21,401 nt of DNA from an uncultured Sphingobacteriaceae bacterium (GCA_946480915.1 CAMLLO010000058.1:1-21401); one strand, 5' to 3'. Shown: positions 1-7,448, counted from the stretch's first letter. Notes: generated by a model not told the origin, from the sequence alone. Numbers and translations: made by a program.

Positions 1-16
1 CTTAAAAAGAAAAGAC

Positions 17-157
17 ATGAAAAGAATTTTATTAGTACTAGCGGTTGTAGCCATCGGAATGGTATCCTGCAAAAAAGAAGAAGAAGTAAAGCCAGCTAAA
101 GTGGAGAATGCTACCATGGGAGCTGGAGCAGACCGGGTAATGATTGGAATGGATTAA
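17..157 (+). CDS. Small lipoprotein, tandem copy 1 (46 aa)
   Basis: This short ORF encodes a 46-residue predicted lipoprotein. Residues 1-17 form a signal peptide with two basic residues, a hydrophobic core and a lipobox ending in Met-Val-Ser-Cys, with lipidation expected at Cys18. The mature protein would be only about 29 residues. It begins Cys-Lys-Lys-Glu-Glu-Glu, which resembles the charged lipoprotein export signal that sends some Bacteroidota lipoproteins to the cell surface. The C-terminal half (AGADRVMIGMD) has no recognisable motif. The start is fixed by the signal peptide and by the identical second copy. The function is unknown. It resembles small entericidin-like lipoproteins in size and layout only. 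Confidence 0.75.
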   Translation: MKRILLVLAVVAIGMVSCKKEEEVKPAKVENATMGAGADRVMIGMD

Positions 158-190
158 TTGAATCAGAAATAAACCTTAAAAAGAAAAGAC

Positions 191-331
191 ATGAAAAGAA
201 TTTTATTAGTACTAGCGGTTGTAGCCATCGGAATGGTATCCTGCAAAAAAGAAGAAGAAGTAAAGCCAGCTAAAGTGGAGAATGCTACCATGGGAGCCGG
301 AGCAGACCGGGTAATGATTGGAATGGATTAA
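191..331 (+). CDS. Small lipoprotein, tandem copy 2 (46 aa, identical protein)
   Basis: This is the second copy of the preceding micro-gene, 33 bases after the stop of the first. The encoded protein is identical; the only nucleotide change is silent. It has the same signal peptide, lipobox cysteine at residue 18 and KKEEE stretch straight after it. The retention of an intact reading frame in both copies argues that the gene is expressed and that dosage or recombination is tolerated or selected. No promoter of its own is evident between the copies, so the two are probably read on one transcript that starts left of the window. Function unknown. Confidence 0.75.
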   Translation: MKRILLVLAVVAIGMVSCKKEEEVKPAKVENATMGAGADRVMIGMD

Positions 332-349
332 TCGATAATATACAGCCAT

Positions 350-508
350 ATGAAACGAACATTAATATTGCTATTGATATTTACGATTACGACAGTCGGC
401 ATGGTAATAGCCGGTTTTACAAAAAAGCGAAAAACAAATGATAAGATTGAGAATATAAATATCACTCAATCAAGCGAAGGTAAAAATGATGTAGCCTCCT
501 GGGATTAA
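350..508 (+). CDS. Small exported or membrane peptide, possible diverged relative of the lipoproteins (52 aa)
   Basis: This 52-residue ORF starts 18 bases after the second lipoprotein copy. Residues 1-24 are a basic-plus-hydrophobic segment (MKRTLILLL..., then GMVIAGF) followed by a hydrophilic, Lys/Asn/Ser-rich tail ending in SWD. Its opening (MKR, then a hydrophobic run and GMV followed by a KK pair) lines up with the lipoproteins. However, the residue at the lipobox position is not cysteine, so it should be a cleaved secreted peptide or a single-pass membrane peptide. The spacing suggests the same transcription unit. The relationship is suggestive only because the sequences are short. Function unknown. 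Confidence 0.55.
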   Translation: MKRTLILLLIFTITTVGMVIAGFTKKRKTNDKIENINITQSSEGKNDVASWD

Positions 509-520
509 TTATTTCTAATC

Positions 521-555
521 TTGCAATCAAAGTTTTCTCAACAGGGTTATATTTG
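521..555 (+). promoter_or_regulatory. Bacteroidota promoter for the M20 dipeptidase
   Basis: A perfect -7 element, TATATTTG, lies at 548-555, with a TTG at 521-523, 24 bp upstream. That spacing is slightly long for a -33 box. Transcription would begin near 562, just before the ATG at 571. A possible TTG start codon at 553 falls inside the -7 box, so it cannot be the translation start. Confidence 0.55.
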
Positions 556-570
556 TGGAAACTTGATGAC

Positions 571-1944
571 ATGCAAGAAATAAAGAAATATGTAGAAGAA
601 AATAAGCAGCGGTTCTTGAATGAGCTTTTTGAACTGCTGCGTTTTCCTTCTGTAAGTGCCGACCCGAAGTATAAAGATGATGTATTAAAAACAGCAGATT
701 TTGTAGCGGGGAAACTGACGGCTGCCGGCGCTGATCGCGTGGAGGTTTGTCCGACCGCAGGATATCCTATTGTGTATGGTGAAAAGATAACCGATTCTTC
801 TAAGCCGACAGTTCTTGTGTATGGGCATTATGATGTACAGCCACCTGATCCGCTGGAATTATGGGAAACGCCTCCTTTTGAACCTGAAATTAGAGACGGA
901 AAAATATTTGCCAGAGGTGCGTGCGACGATAAAGGTCAGTTTTATATGCATGTAAAGGCATTTGAACTGATGATGAAGTTTGATACACTCCCTTGCAATA
1001 TTAAGTTTATGATAGAAGGAGAGGAGGAAGTTGGTTCGGATAATTTAGGTGAGTTTGTAAAAGCAAATAAAGAAAGACTTAAAGCGGATGTAGTTCTTAT
1101 ATCCGATACAGCAATGATAAGCCTGGAGAATCCATCGTTGGAAACAGGCTTGAGAGGCTTGTCTTATCTGGAGGTTGAAGTTACTGGGCCCAATCGTGAT
1201 CTACACTCCGGTGTATATGGCGGAGCAGTTGCAAACCCGGCAACCATTCTTTGTCAGATGATTGCGTCCCTGCATGATTCTAATAATCATATAACCATTC
1301 CCGGGTTTTATGATGACGTGGAAAATTTAAGTGATGAGGAACGCAATATGTTAAATGCCGCTCCTTACAATGAAGCGGAATACAAAGCAGATTTGGGAGT
1401 TGATGAACTTTGGGGCGAACACGGATATACCACAATTGAACATACCGGCATTCGTCCAACCTTAGAAGTTAATGGCATTTGGGGTGGATATATCGGCGAA
1501 GGAGCTAAAACCGTTCTTCCATCAAAAGCAAGTGCGAAAATTTCCATGCGTTTGGTGCCAAATCAACAATCAGATAAAATCACTAAGCTCTTTACAGATC
1601 ATTTTAAAAAAATAGCGCCTAAGAATGTCAAGGTAAAAGTTACTCCTCATCATGGCGGGGAGCCAGTTGTAACACCGACGGACAGTATTGCTTTTAAAGC
1701 TGCTGAAAAAGCTATTGAAGAATCTTTCGGTAAAAAGCCAATCCCCACGAGGGGAGGAGGAAGTATTCCAATCGTGTCTTTATTTGAAAAGGAACTCGGA
1801 ATTAAAACTGTTTTAATGGGTTTTGGATTGGATAGCGATAACCTTCATTCGCCAAATGAAAAATTCGACACAGCTAATTACTTTAAAGGAATTGAGACAA
1901 TTCCACTGTTTCATAAGTACTTTGCAGAGTTAAGTAATAAGTAG
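571..1944 (+). CDS. M20 family metallopeptidase (dipeptidase)
   Basis: A 457-residue cytosolic zinc dipeptidase of the M20 (ArgE/DapE/CPG2/carnosinase) family, cleaving dipeptides or short peptides. Metal-site residues are readable in order: His86 and Asp88 in GHYDVQ, bridging Asp119 in GACDDKG, Glu152 and Glu153 in EGEEEVGS, Asp179 in ISDT, and His426 in NLHSPNE. The lid/dimerisation domain follows about residue 195 and carries the conserved His212 of LHSG. Length and motif order match a complete CNDP-like dipeptidase. I chose the ATG at 571 because the upstream in-frame TTG lies in the promoter. No signal peptide is seen. The neighbouring muramidase and dipeptide epimerase suggest wall-peptide turnover, but the substrate cannot be read from the sequence. 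Confidence 0.93.
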   Translation: MQEIKKYVEENKQRFLNELFELLRFPSVSADPKYKDDVLKTADFVAGKLTAAGADRVEVCPTAGYPIVYGEKITDSSKPTVLVYGHYDVQPPDPLELWETPPFEPEIRDGKIFARGACDDKGQFYMHVKAFELMMKFDTLPCNIKFMIEGEEEVGSDNLGEFVKANKERLKADVVLISDTAMISLENPSLETGLRGLSYLEVEVTGPNRDLHSGVYGGAVANPATILCQMIASLHDSNNHITIPGFYDDVENLSDEERNMLNAAPYNEAEYKADLGVDELWGEHGYTTIEHTGIRPTLEVNGIWGGYIGEGAKTVLPSKASAKISMRLVPNQQSDKITKLFTDHFKKIAPKNVKVKVTPHHGGEPVVTPTDSIAFKAAEKAIEESFGKKPIPTRGGGSIPIVSLFEKELGIKTVLMGFGLDSDNLHSPNEKFDTANYFKGIETIPLFHKYFAELSNK

Positions 1945-1955
1945 TGTTTGCTACA

Positions 1956-1999
1956 AAAGACCCAAAGGCATCAAGAATTAATGGGTCTTTGGCTTTTTT
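1956..1999 (+). terminator. Rho-independent terminator after the dipeptidase gene
   Basis: A 9-bp perfect stem (AAAGACCCA at 1956-1964 with TGGGTCTTT at 1982-1990) encloses a 17-base loop and is followed by GGC and a run of six T. It lies directly after the dipeptidase stop codon and separates that gene from the muramidase gene. Confidence 0.75.
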
Positions 2000-2019
2000 G
2001 TGATTATTTTTAGTGAGCC

Positions 2020-2859
2020 TTGCCAGTCAAAAGAAAACGAAAACCAGCAAAAAAGAAGAAGAGCAAAGGATTGTCTCTGCAAATGAAAGCTATTCTTGCA
2101 GGTATTTTGCTTATTCTTTTTTCGCCATTTTATTACGGATATATATTAAAGATTGCATCTTCCACATGGGTTTGGCTGAAATATATCGGGGATGATCCAA
2201 GTTATCCGTCGTATGAAAGCTATAATATTCGAATCCCACGAAATTATTCCATTCATGGAATTGATGTTTCTTACTACCAGGGCAAAATCGACTGGCAGAA
2301 AGTTAAGGCCATGAATGACGATGGTGTGAAGGTCAGCTTTGCATTCATAAAAGCCACAGAAGGTATTATGTTAGTTGACCGGTATTTTCAGCGAAACTGG
2401 CGCGAGGCACCTAAGGCGGGAATAATTTGTGGTGCCTATCATTTTTTCAGGCCAAGAAAGTCGGGACTGTGGCAAGCAAAATTTTTTCTCCAGACCGTTG
2501 ATGTTGAAAAAGGGGATTTACCTCCGGTTGTTGACGTGGAAGAATTAAATGGAGTATCTGCAGCTAAAATGAGGAAAGAACTTAAAGAATACGTTGACCA
2601 CGTAGAAAAGAAAACCGGTATAAAACCCATTATCTACACCGGATTAAGCTTCTATAAAGATTATCTGGAAGGATATTTTGACGGCCATCCTTTATGGATA
2701 GCTCATTATTATAAGCCGAAACTCAATATAACTGAAAAAACGAAATGGCATTTTTGGCAGCATTCTGATAAGGCCAAGGTGAACGGAATTGGATATATCG
2801 TAGATTTTAACGTTTTTAATGGAGATAGTACCGCATTCAAATCCTTAATAGTTAAATAG
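2020..2859 (+). CDS. Glycoside hydrolase family 25 muramidase, membrane-anchored
   Basis: A GH25 (Chalaropsis-type) lysozyme, expected to cleave the MurNAc-GlcNAc bond of peptidoglycan. From the TTG start the protein has 279 residues: a very basic N-terminal tail (1-16), a transmembrane segment at about 23-45, and a GH25 domain from about 78. Catalytic-site residues are visible: Asp82 in GIDVSYYQG, and Asp172 and Glu174 in the DVEE motif. Family landmarks FIKATEG, GAYHFF, PIIYTG and WQHSD follow. The basic tail plus membrane segment predicts a type II inner-membrane protein with its catalytic domain in the periplasm. The alternative ATG at 2083 would remove the basic tail, leaving only one lysine before the membrane segment, so I prefer TTG, with moderate certainty. 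Confidence 0.88.
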   Translation: MPVKRKRKPAKKKKSKGLSLQMKAILAGILLILFSPFYYGYILKIASSTWVWLKYIGDDPSYPSYESYNIRIPRNYSIHGIDVSYYQGKIDWQKVKAMNDDGVKVSFAFIKATEGIMLVDRYFQRNWREAPKAGIICGAYHFFRPRKSGLWQAKFFLQTVDVEKGDLPPVVDVEELNGVSAAKMRKELKEYVDHVEKKTGIKPIIYTGLSFYKDYLEGYFDGHPLWIAHYYKPKLNITEKTKWHFWQHSDKAKVNGIGYIVDFNVFNGDSTAFKSLIVK

Positions 2860-2940
2860 ATGTGCAAACTGGCTGATGCGGATGTGCAAATTCCAGGCGC
2901 AAAATCGGCATATTTTTAATTTACATTATGGGCACATCTA
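2857..2940. repeat. Repeats spanning the convergent gene ends
   Basis: TAGATGTGC (2857-2865) is matched by its complement GCACATCTA (2932-2940). In addition GATGTGCAAA occurs twice in direct orientation (2859-2868 and 2881-2890). The outer arms overlap both convergent stop codons. The 66-base loop is long for a terminator and no clear T-run follows, so a role in ending transcription from both sides is only possible. Confidence 0.4.
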
Positions 2941-4035
2941 TACGATAAATCTCTCACATCGGTTTAAAAAGTCCTCATCTGCGTCTGCGCCGATTCCGGG
3001 CGTATCGTCGATATCTAAGAAGTATTTATTGTATTTTACACCGCCGATGCAAGGATCTTCAATGTGACCAATCATACAGGTATCTAAATCATAAAATTTA
3101 ATTTCGGGGCAAGCATATGAAAAATGTAATTTGGCACTCAGGGCAATTCTACTTTCCAGCATGCCGCCGATCATACAGGAAACTCCAGCTTCACGAGCGG
3201 TTTCATAAATTTTTAGAGACTCGGTAATCCCGCCTGCTTTTGAAAACTTGATATTGATATAGTCGCAAGCATTATTGTTGATTAATTTGCGGGCATCGTG
3301 ATGACTGAAACAACTTTCGTCAGCCATAAGTTTAACAGGCGAAATTTCTTTCAATGCAGGTAATAAATCATCATACCAGGCACTCATAGGCTGTTCACAG
3401 AATTGAATGTTTAGATCTGCCATGCTTGTTAGTGCTTTAATCGCATTTTCGAAATCCCATCCCTGGTTGGCATCAATTCTTAATATGATTTCAGATCCAA
3501 CCGCGTCGCGAATTTTGGAAATGCGTTGAATATCATCTTCTGTATTTTTTCCAAGTTTTACTTTCAGGATTCTGGCTCCGGAGTTTTTAAAGACGATAGC
3601 CTGGCTAACCATATCTTCAGTTGTTCCAATGCCAATTGTAATATCAGTTTCTATTTCCCTTTTCACTCCTTTTAAGTATTTATATAAGGGCTGATTTTCA
3701 GATTTAGAGGCGATATCGTACAAGGCCATATCAAACGCACTTTTTATAGTGAAGTTATGAGCAGTGTATTTGTGCAATTCATTTAACCGTTCTTCAATGT
3801 GCAGCGGGTTTTTACCTTTCCATAATCGGGCAAAATCTTTTGCCATTGCCAGGCAAGTTTCCTGGGTTTCGTCAACAATCATTGGAAAAGCGGAACATTC
3901 TCCAACCCCATGAATTCCCGTATCTGTGTGAATTCGGATAAAAACATTTTGTGCAAAGTCCATAGTTCCCGTTGCAATTGAAAATGGACGCATTTTAATG
4001 CTGAAGCGGTAAATGTCAGTATGTGTGATTTTCAT
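2938..4035 (-). CDS. Dipeptide epimerase (L-Ala-D/L-Glu epimerase type, enolase superfamily)
   Basis: A 365-residue enolase-superfamily enzyme of the dipeptide epimerase branch, which interconverts L-Ala-D-Glu and L-Ala-L-Glu during murein peptide recycling. Catalytic features: Lys158 and Lys160 in KVKLGKN, metal ligands Asp188 (RIDANQGW), Glu214 (FCEQP) and Asp239 (MADES), and the second catalytic Lys263 (NIKFSKAGG). The Asp316-Leu-Asp318 motif near the C-terminus matches the DxD that binds the dipeptide amino group in AEE-type enzymes. I chose the ATG at 4035 (MKITHTDIYRF) because the longer frame runs back through a palindrome with no homology-like sequence. The gene converges on the muramidase gene. 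Dipeptide specificity varies in this family, so Ala-Glu is the most likely but not certain substrate. Confidence 0.9.
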   Translation of the reverse strand: MKITHTDIYRFSIKMRPFSIATGTMDFAQNVFIRIHTDTGIHGVGECSAFPMIVDETQETCLAMAKDFARLWKGKNPLHIEERLNELHKYTAHNFTIKSAFDMALYDIASKSENQPLYKYLKGVKREIETDITIGIGTTEDMVSQAIVFKNSGARILKVKLGKNTEDDIQRISKIRDAVGSEIILRIDANQGWDFENAIKALTSMADLNIQFCEQPMSAWYDDLLPALKEISPVKLMADESCFSHHDARKLINNNACDYINIKFSKAGGITESLKIYETAREAGVSCMIGGMLESRIALSAKLHFSYACPEIKFYDLDTCMIGHIEDPCIGGVKYNKYFLDIDDTPGIGADADEDFLNRCERFIV

Positions 4036-4061
4036 TATGTTTTCTATTCGTAGCGATAATT

Positions 4062-4095
4062 CATGTAAGGATAATTCATGAATTATCCTTACATG
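4062..4095. promoter_or_regulatory. Perfect 34-bp palindrome between divergent genes
   Basis: The arm CATGTAAGGATAATTCA (4062-4078) is followed with no spacer by its exact reverse complement (4079-4095). The overlapping sequence GATAATTCATG also occurs at 4055-4065 and 4070-4080. The palindrome sits 27 bp upstream of the epimerase ATG and 70 bp upstream of the DUF255 gene start, with TTTTT following on the plus strand. It could be an operator for a dimeric regulator of both genes, or a hairpin in a leader RNA. Confidence 0.6.
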
Positions 4096-4164
4096 TTTTT
4101 GTCTCAACAATTCAGCAATATAAGAGTTAGAAATAATAATCAGACCATTAACTTCGCAGCCGAT

Positions 4165-6174
4165 ATGTCAAATAGACTGAGCAAAGAAACTTCACCTTAT
4201 TTATTGCAACACGCAAATAATCCGGTCGATTGGTATCCCTGGGGAACTGAAGCTTTGAGTAAAGCAAAAGAAGAGAATAAATTAATTCTGGTAAGTGTTG
4301 GGTATTCCGCCTGTCACTGGTGTCATGTAATGGAGCATGAGAGCTTTGAAGATGATGGTGTTGCCGAAATTATGAACCAGCATTTTGTATGCATCAAAGT
4401 GGATCGGGAGGAACGTCCCGATGTTGACCAGGTGTATATGACGGCCGTTCAGTTAATGACCGGTCAGGGTGGCTGGCCGTTAAATTGTATTTGTTTACCC
4501 GATCAGCGGCCCGTATATGGCGGCACTTATTTCGGGAAGGATAACTGGAAAAATTTACTTTTAAACTTAGCTAATTTTTGGCGGGAGAAACCGGAAGAAG
4601 CAATAGAGTATGCAGATAAACTAACTAAAGGCATTCAGCAGTCTGAAAAGTTGAATCTTTCTGAGGAAAAATTTGAGTATTCACCAAAGGATGTAGAAAA
4701 TATTTTCACCCCGCTAAAGCAAACCTTTGATATGGCTGAAGGCGGTTATAACCGCGCTCCCAAATTTCCGCTTCCCAATAACTGGCAGTTTGTTTTACGA
4801 TATGCTTACCATATGAAGGATGATGCCGCACATATTGCCACACGATTGACACTCGAAAAGATGGCTTTTGGGGGCATCTATGATCATATTGGTGGTGGCT
4901 TCGCACGATACTCGGTAGATGCTTTCTGGCATGTTCCGCATTTTGAAAAAATGCTGTATGATAATGCCCAGCTGGTGAGTTTATATTCTGAAGCGTATCA
5001 ATACGTCCCGACGGAACTCTATAAAAATGTAGTTTATGAAACACTTGATTGGGTAAAGCGGGAAATGACATCTCCTGAAGGTGGTTTTTATTCGGCTTTA
5101 GATGCAGATAGTGAAGGGGTGGAGGGAAAGTTTTACACCTTTACAAAGGCAGAAGTTAAGGAAGTTTTGGGGAGTGATTGCGAGCTGTTTTGTAGCTATT
5201 ATAATATTATTGAACGCGGCAACTGGGAAGAGGAGCAGACGAATGTGCTGATGCGAACTAAAGATGATGAAGCTTTTTCGAAGGAAGCAGGAATTCCGAT
5301 AGATGAAATTCGCAAAGTATTACAATCTCAGAAAGAAGAGCTATTCGCTTATCGCGATAAGCGTGTTCGCCCGGGGCTGGATAATAAGATTCTCGCATCG
5401 TGGAATGGAATGATGCTGAAGGGATATTCGGATGCATACAGGGTCTTTAATGAAAAAGAGTTTTTAACGGCTGCGATAAGCAATGCTGATTTTATTCTTA
5501 ATAATCTGGTCGACGAAGGTGGAAGGCTTACACGGGTATATAAAGTAAAGGTAGAAAATGAATTTCCCGGTGTAGCTTTTCTGGATGATTATGCGCTTGT
5601 CATCGATGGCTTGATCAGTCTGTACGAAGCTACATTTAATGAAAAGTGGTTGTTGGCCGCCCGCGATTTATGCGAGTACGCCCTACAAAATTTTTATGAT
5701 CCCGGAACAGGGATGCTGTCTTATACATCGAAGCACGATGAAGAATTGATTGCCAGGAAATTCGAGTTGTTAGACAATGTTATCCCAGCCTCAAATTCTG
5801 TAATGGCGAATGTTTTATTGAAGCTAGGCCATTTTTTTGATGATGAGATGTATTTGGTTCAGTCGACGCAGATGCTGCAAAATATATTTCCTGAAATTAA
5901 AACCTATCCATCCGGATATTCCAATTGGGCAATATTATTGATGAACGAGATTTTCGGACTAAATGAAATCGCAATTACAGGTGCCGAAGCAGAACAAAAA
6001 CGGGCGGAATTTGAAAATAATTTTATTCCTAATAAAATTCTCTTGGGCGGAAGTTCAGGAACATTACCTTTGCTGCAGGATAAATGGGTAGGGGCGACTA
6101 AAATTTTTGTTTGCAAAAACAGAACTTGTCAGTTACCCGTTACAGAAGTTAAAGAAGCTTTAGAACAGGTTTAA
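4165..6174 (+). CDS. DUF255 / YyaL-type thioredoxin-fold protein (SPATA20 family)
   Basis: A 669-residue cytosolic protein of the DUF255 family (bacterial YyaL, human SPATA20). The N-terminal domain (about 1-160) is thioredoxin-like with a Cys50-His-Trp-Cys53 site in [14 protein letters not shown], followed by VDREERPD and GQGGWP, both hallmarks of the family. The rest resembles an alpha/alpha six-barrel ([43 protein letters not shown]), as in N-acylglucosamine 2-epimerases. Length is normal for the family, whose biochemical role is unsettled. The start is the ATG giving [23 protein letters not shown], the usual family opening; the longer frame to 4078 reads through the palindrome. A weak promoter-like TAACTTCG lies at 4149-4156, which would make a nearly leaderless mRNA. 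Confidence 0.92.
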   Translation: MSNRLSKETSPYLLQHANNPVDWYPWGTEALSKAKEENKLILVSVGYSACHWCHVMEHESFEDDGVAEIMNQHFVCIKVDREERPDVDQVYMTAVQLMTGQGGWPLNCICLPDQRPVYGGTYFGKDNWKNLLLNLANFWREKPEEAIEYADKLTKGIQQSEKLNLSEEKFEYSPKDVENIFTPLKQTFDMAEGGYNRAPKFPLPNNWQFVLRYAYHMKDDAAHIATRLTLEKMAFGGIYDHIGGGFARYSVDAFWHVPHFEKMLYDNAQLVSLYSEAYQYVPTELYKNVVYETLDWVKREMTSPEGGFYSALDADSEGVEGKFYTFTKAEVKEVLGSDCELFCSYYNIIERGNWEEEQTNVLMRTKDDEAFSKEAGIPIDEIRKVLQSQKEELFAYRDKRVRPGLDNKILASWNGMMLKGYSDAYRVFNEKEFLTAAISNADFILNNLVDEGGRLTRVYKVKVENEFPGVAFLDDYALVIDGLISLYEATFNEKWLLAARDLCEYALQNFYDPGTGMLSYTSKHDEELIARKFELLDNVIPASNSVMANVLLKLGHFFDDEMYLVQSTQMLQNIFPEIKTYPSGYSNWAILLMNEIFGLNEIAITGAEAEQKRAEFENNFIPNKILLGGSSGTLPLLQDKWVGATKIFVCKNRTCQLPVTEVKEALEQV

Positions 6175-6230
6175 TATGACTGTGCTATCTGCGTGGATTC
6201 TTAACCTCAGACAGGATGATATTCAATTAG

Positions 6231-6255
6231 GAGTATTCCTTTCGGAATGCTTTAT
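6231..6255 (+). terminator. Possible weak terminator after the DUF255 gene
   Basis: GAGTATTCC (6231-6239) can pair with GGAATGCTT (6244-6252) through a TTTC loop, including two G-U pairs, followed by a T/A-rich stretch. The T-run is short, so termination may be partial and read-through into slyD is possible. Confidence 0.4.
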
Positions 6256-6297
6256 TTATAAATCGTAGGGATAAAATACCTTACAAAATTCAGTGTA

Positions 6298-6795
6298 ATG
6301 AACATTCAACCAAACAGCGTAGTGGCGCTTACGTACGATTTGTACACCACAGAAAATGGGGAAGAAGTATTTGTAGAAAAAGCTACTGAAGAACAGCCTT
6401 TGGTGTTTCTATACGGAGTTGGAATGATGCTTCCGAAGTTTGAAGAAAACTTAAGCGGTATGACTCAAGGCGCAAGCTATGATTTTCATTTGGCTGCAGT
6501 TGATGCTTATGGCGAGAAAGATGCCAGTGCGGTAGCGGAACTTGCTGCTGAGATGTTTGAAGGTATGGATAAACCAGAGATAGGTTCGGTATTGCCTTTG
6601 CAGGATAATCAGGGTAATCAATTTAGAGCGAAAGTTGTAGGCGTATCTGAAGAGAACGTTACCGTCGACTTAAATCACCCTATGGCCGGTCAGGATTTAC
6701 ATTTCAAAGGTGTAATTCTTAGCGTGCGTGAGGCTACTCAGGATGAGCTGGCTCATGGGCATGCGCATGGTGTTGACGGTCACTCAGGACATTAA
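6298..6795 (+). CDS. slyD: SlyD-type FKBP peptidyl-prolyl cis-trans isomerase
   Basis: A 165-residue SlyD: a cytosolic peptidyl-prolyl isomerase and chaperone that also binds nickel in organisms where it has been studied. The FKBP fold is interrupted, as in SlyD, by an insert-in-flap chaperone domain at about 72-128. Family motifs are clear: PLVFLYG with a downstream LPKFEENLSGM, DAYGEKD (69-75), NHPMAGQDLHFKG (127-138) and SVREAT. The C-terminal tail is short and His-rich (ELAHGHAHGVDGHSGH; five histidines in residues 153-165), a likely metal-binding segment, shorter than the Escherichia coli tail and without cysteines. The gene is monocistronic, with a weak hairpin before it and a strong terminator after it. 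Confidence 0.93.
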   Translation: MNIQPNSVVALTYDLYTTENGEEVFVEKATEEQPLVFLYGVGMMLPKFEENLSGMTQGASYDFHLAAVDAYGEKDASAVAELAAEMFEGMDKPEIGSVLPLQDNQGNQFRAKVVGVSEENVTVDLNHPMAGQDLHFKGVILSVREATQDELAHGHAHGVDGHSGH

Positions 6796-6806
6796 TATTG
6801 ATTTTT

Positions 6807-6843
6807 AAAGCAGACAGCGTTTTGAACACTGTCTGCTTTTTTT
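6807..6843 (+). terminator. Rho-independent terminator after slyD
   Basis: An 11-bp perfect stem (AAAGCAGACAG at 6807-6817 with CTGTCTGCTTT at 6829-6839) is followed by T residues to 6843. It starts 11 bases after the slyD stop codon. Confidence 0.9.
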
Positions 6844-6884
6844 GTTTTCAACTCTCCTACGAAGAACCGCAGCATCATTTTAAA

Positions 6885-6935
6885 CCTGATTGCAGCGACA
6901 GCTCCCGATTTTTCGGGACTAAAGCGAAAAGCAGG
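6885..6935. repeat. REP-like imperfect palindrome
   Basis: A core hairpin TCCCGA-TTTT-TCGGGA (6903-6918), extended by AG/CT with one bulged C, is flanked by the imperfectly complementary outer arms CCTGATTGCAGCG (from 6885) and CGAAAAGCAGG (to 6935). The arrangement resembles short dispersed palindromic elements of Sphingobacteria that carry a CCCGAT/ATCGGG core. One copy cannot prove this. Confidence 0.35.
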
Positions 6936-6987
6936 GCAATAGCATCTGCAAGCCTGAACGCTGCTTTTCAAAATAATAAATCTTGCA

Positions 6988-7018
6988 TTTGCTTTAAAAA
7001 ATATAATCCCTATATTTG
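6988..7018 (+). promoter_or_regulatory. Strong Bacteroidota promoter for rplU-rpmA
   Basis: TTTG (6988-6991), a 19-bp spacer, then TATATTTG (7011-7018) match the Bacteroidota -33/-7 consensus exactly. Transcription would start near 7024, about 20 bases before the rplU start codon at 7045. Confidence 0.75.
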
Positions 7019-7044
7019 CACCTCATTAAAAAAAATACATAACA

Positions 7045-7356
7045 ATGTACGCAATAGTAAATATAGCCGGGCAGCAATTCAAAGTTGCAAAAGACCAGCA
7101 CCTTTTTGTACACCGTTTACAAGGAGATGAGGGCGCTAGTATTGAATTTGACAATGTATTGTTAGCTGCTAATGGTAGTGATTTCAAAGTAGGTGCTGAT
7201 GCACTGAAAGGCGCTAAAGTTTCTGCTAAGATCGTGTCTCATTTAAAAGGTGATAAAGTAATCGTTTTCAAGAAAAAACGTAGAAAAGGTTACAAAAAGA
7301 GAAATGGTCACCGTCAGCAGTTCACTAAAATCGAAATCACTGGGATTTCTATTTAA
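7045..7356 (+). CDS. rplU: 50S ribosomal protein L21
   Basis: The 103-residue large-subunit protein L21 binds 23S rRNA. Its usual opening ([14 protein letters not shown], then a GDEG segment) and the basic [19 protein letters not shown] stretch of residues 76-94 identify it clearly, with GISI at the end. It is complete and of normal length. It is the first gene of the widely conserved rplU-rpmA pair, 92 bp before rpmA, and lies behind the promoter at 6988-7018. Confidence 0.98.
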   Translation: MYAIVNIAGQQFKVAKDQHLFVHRLQGDEGASIEFDNVLLAANGSDFKVGADALKGAKVSAKIVSHLKGDKVIVFKKKRRKGYKKRNGHRQQFTKIEITGISI

Positions 7357-7379
7357 GTAAAAAGTTAAAAGTAAAAAGT
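7355..7379. repeat. Short direct repeat in the rplU-rpmA spacer
   Basis: AAGTAAAAAGT occurs at 7355-7365 and again at 7369-7379, a 14-bp period, and overlaps the rplU stop codon. It is A-rich simple sequence and no function is evident. Confidence 0.6.
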
Positions 7380-7448
7380 CAAAAAGGCTTGGCGCTTAAT
7401 AAATTCGTTTAACATAGTTGGGTTTCCCGATTTAAAAGATAAAATACA

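Larger units (their letters stand above)
1..332. repeat. Tandem duplication, 174-bp period, each copy holding a lipoprotein micro-gene
   Basis: Bases 1-158 recur at 175-332 with a single difference that I can find (T at 126 against C at 300), a silent change in an alanine codon. Each copy includes about 16 bases upstream of the ATG and the whole 46-codon gene. The 16 bases between the copies (159-174) are not repeated downstream. The near-identity suggests a recent duplication or ongoing gene conversion. The window opens at the repeat boundary, so further copies may lie to the left. Confidence 0.95.

Noticed and set aside
1..332. CRISPR array or minisatellite
   Set aside because: The repeat has only two 174-bp units, each a complete coding gene, with no short repeat-spacer structure.
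2013..2195. Alternative plus-strand frame at the start of the muramidase gene
   Set aside because: It overlaps the basic tail and membrane segment of the muramidase in another frame and ends soon after. The GH25 frame explains the sequence.
4706..5071. 121-codon minus-strand ORF inside the DUF255 gene
   Set aside because: It is antisense to a clear coding region with intact family motifs; no independent promoter or recognisable product.
6798..7130. 110-codon plus-strand ORF between slyD and rplU
   Set aside because: It begins next to the slyD terminator, runs through the hairpin element and the rplU promoter, and ends out of frame inside rplU. The composition is not protein-like.
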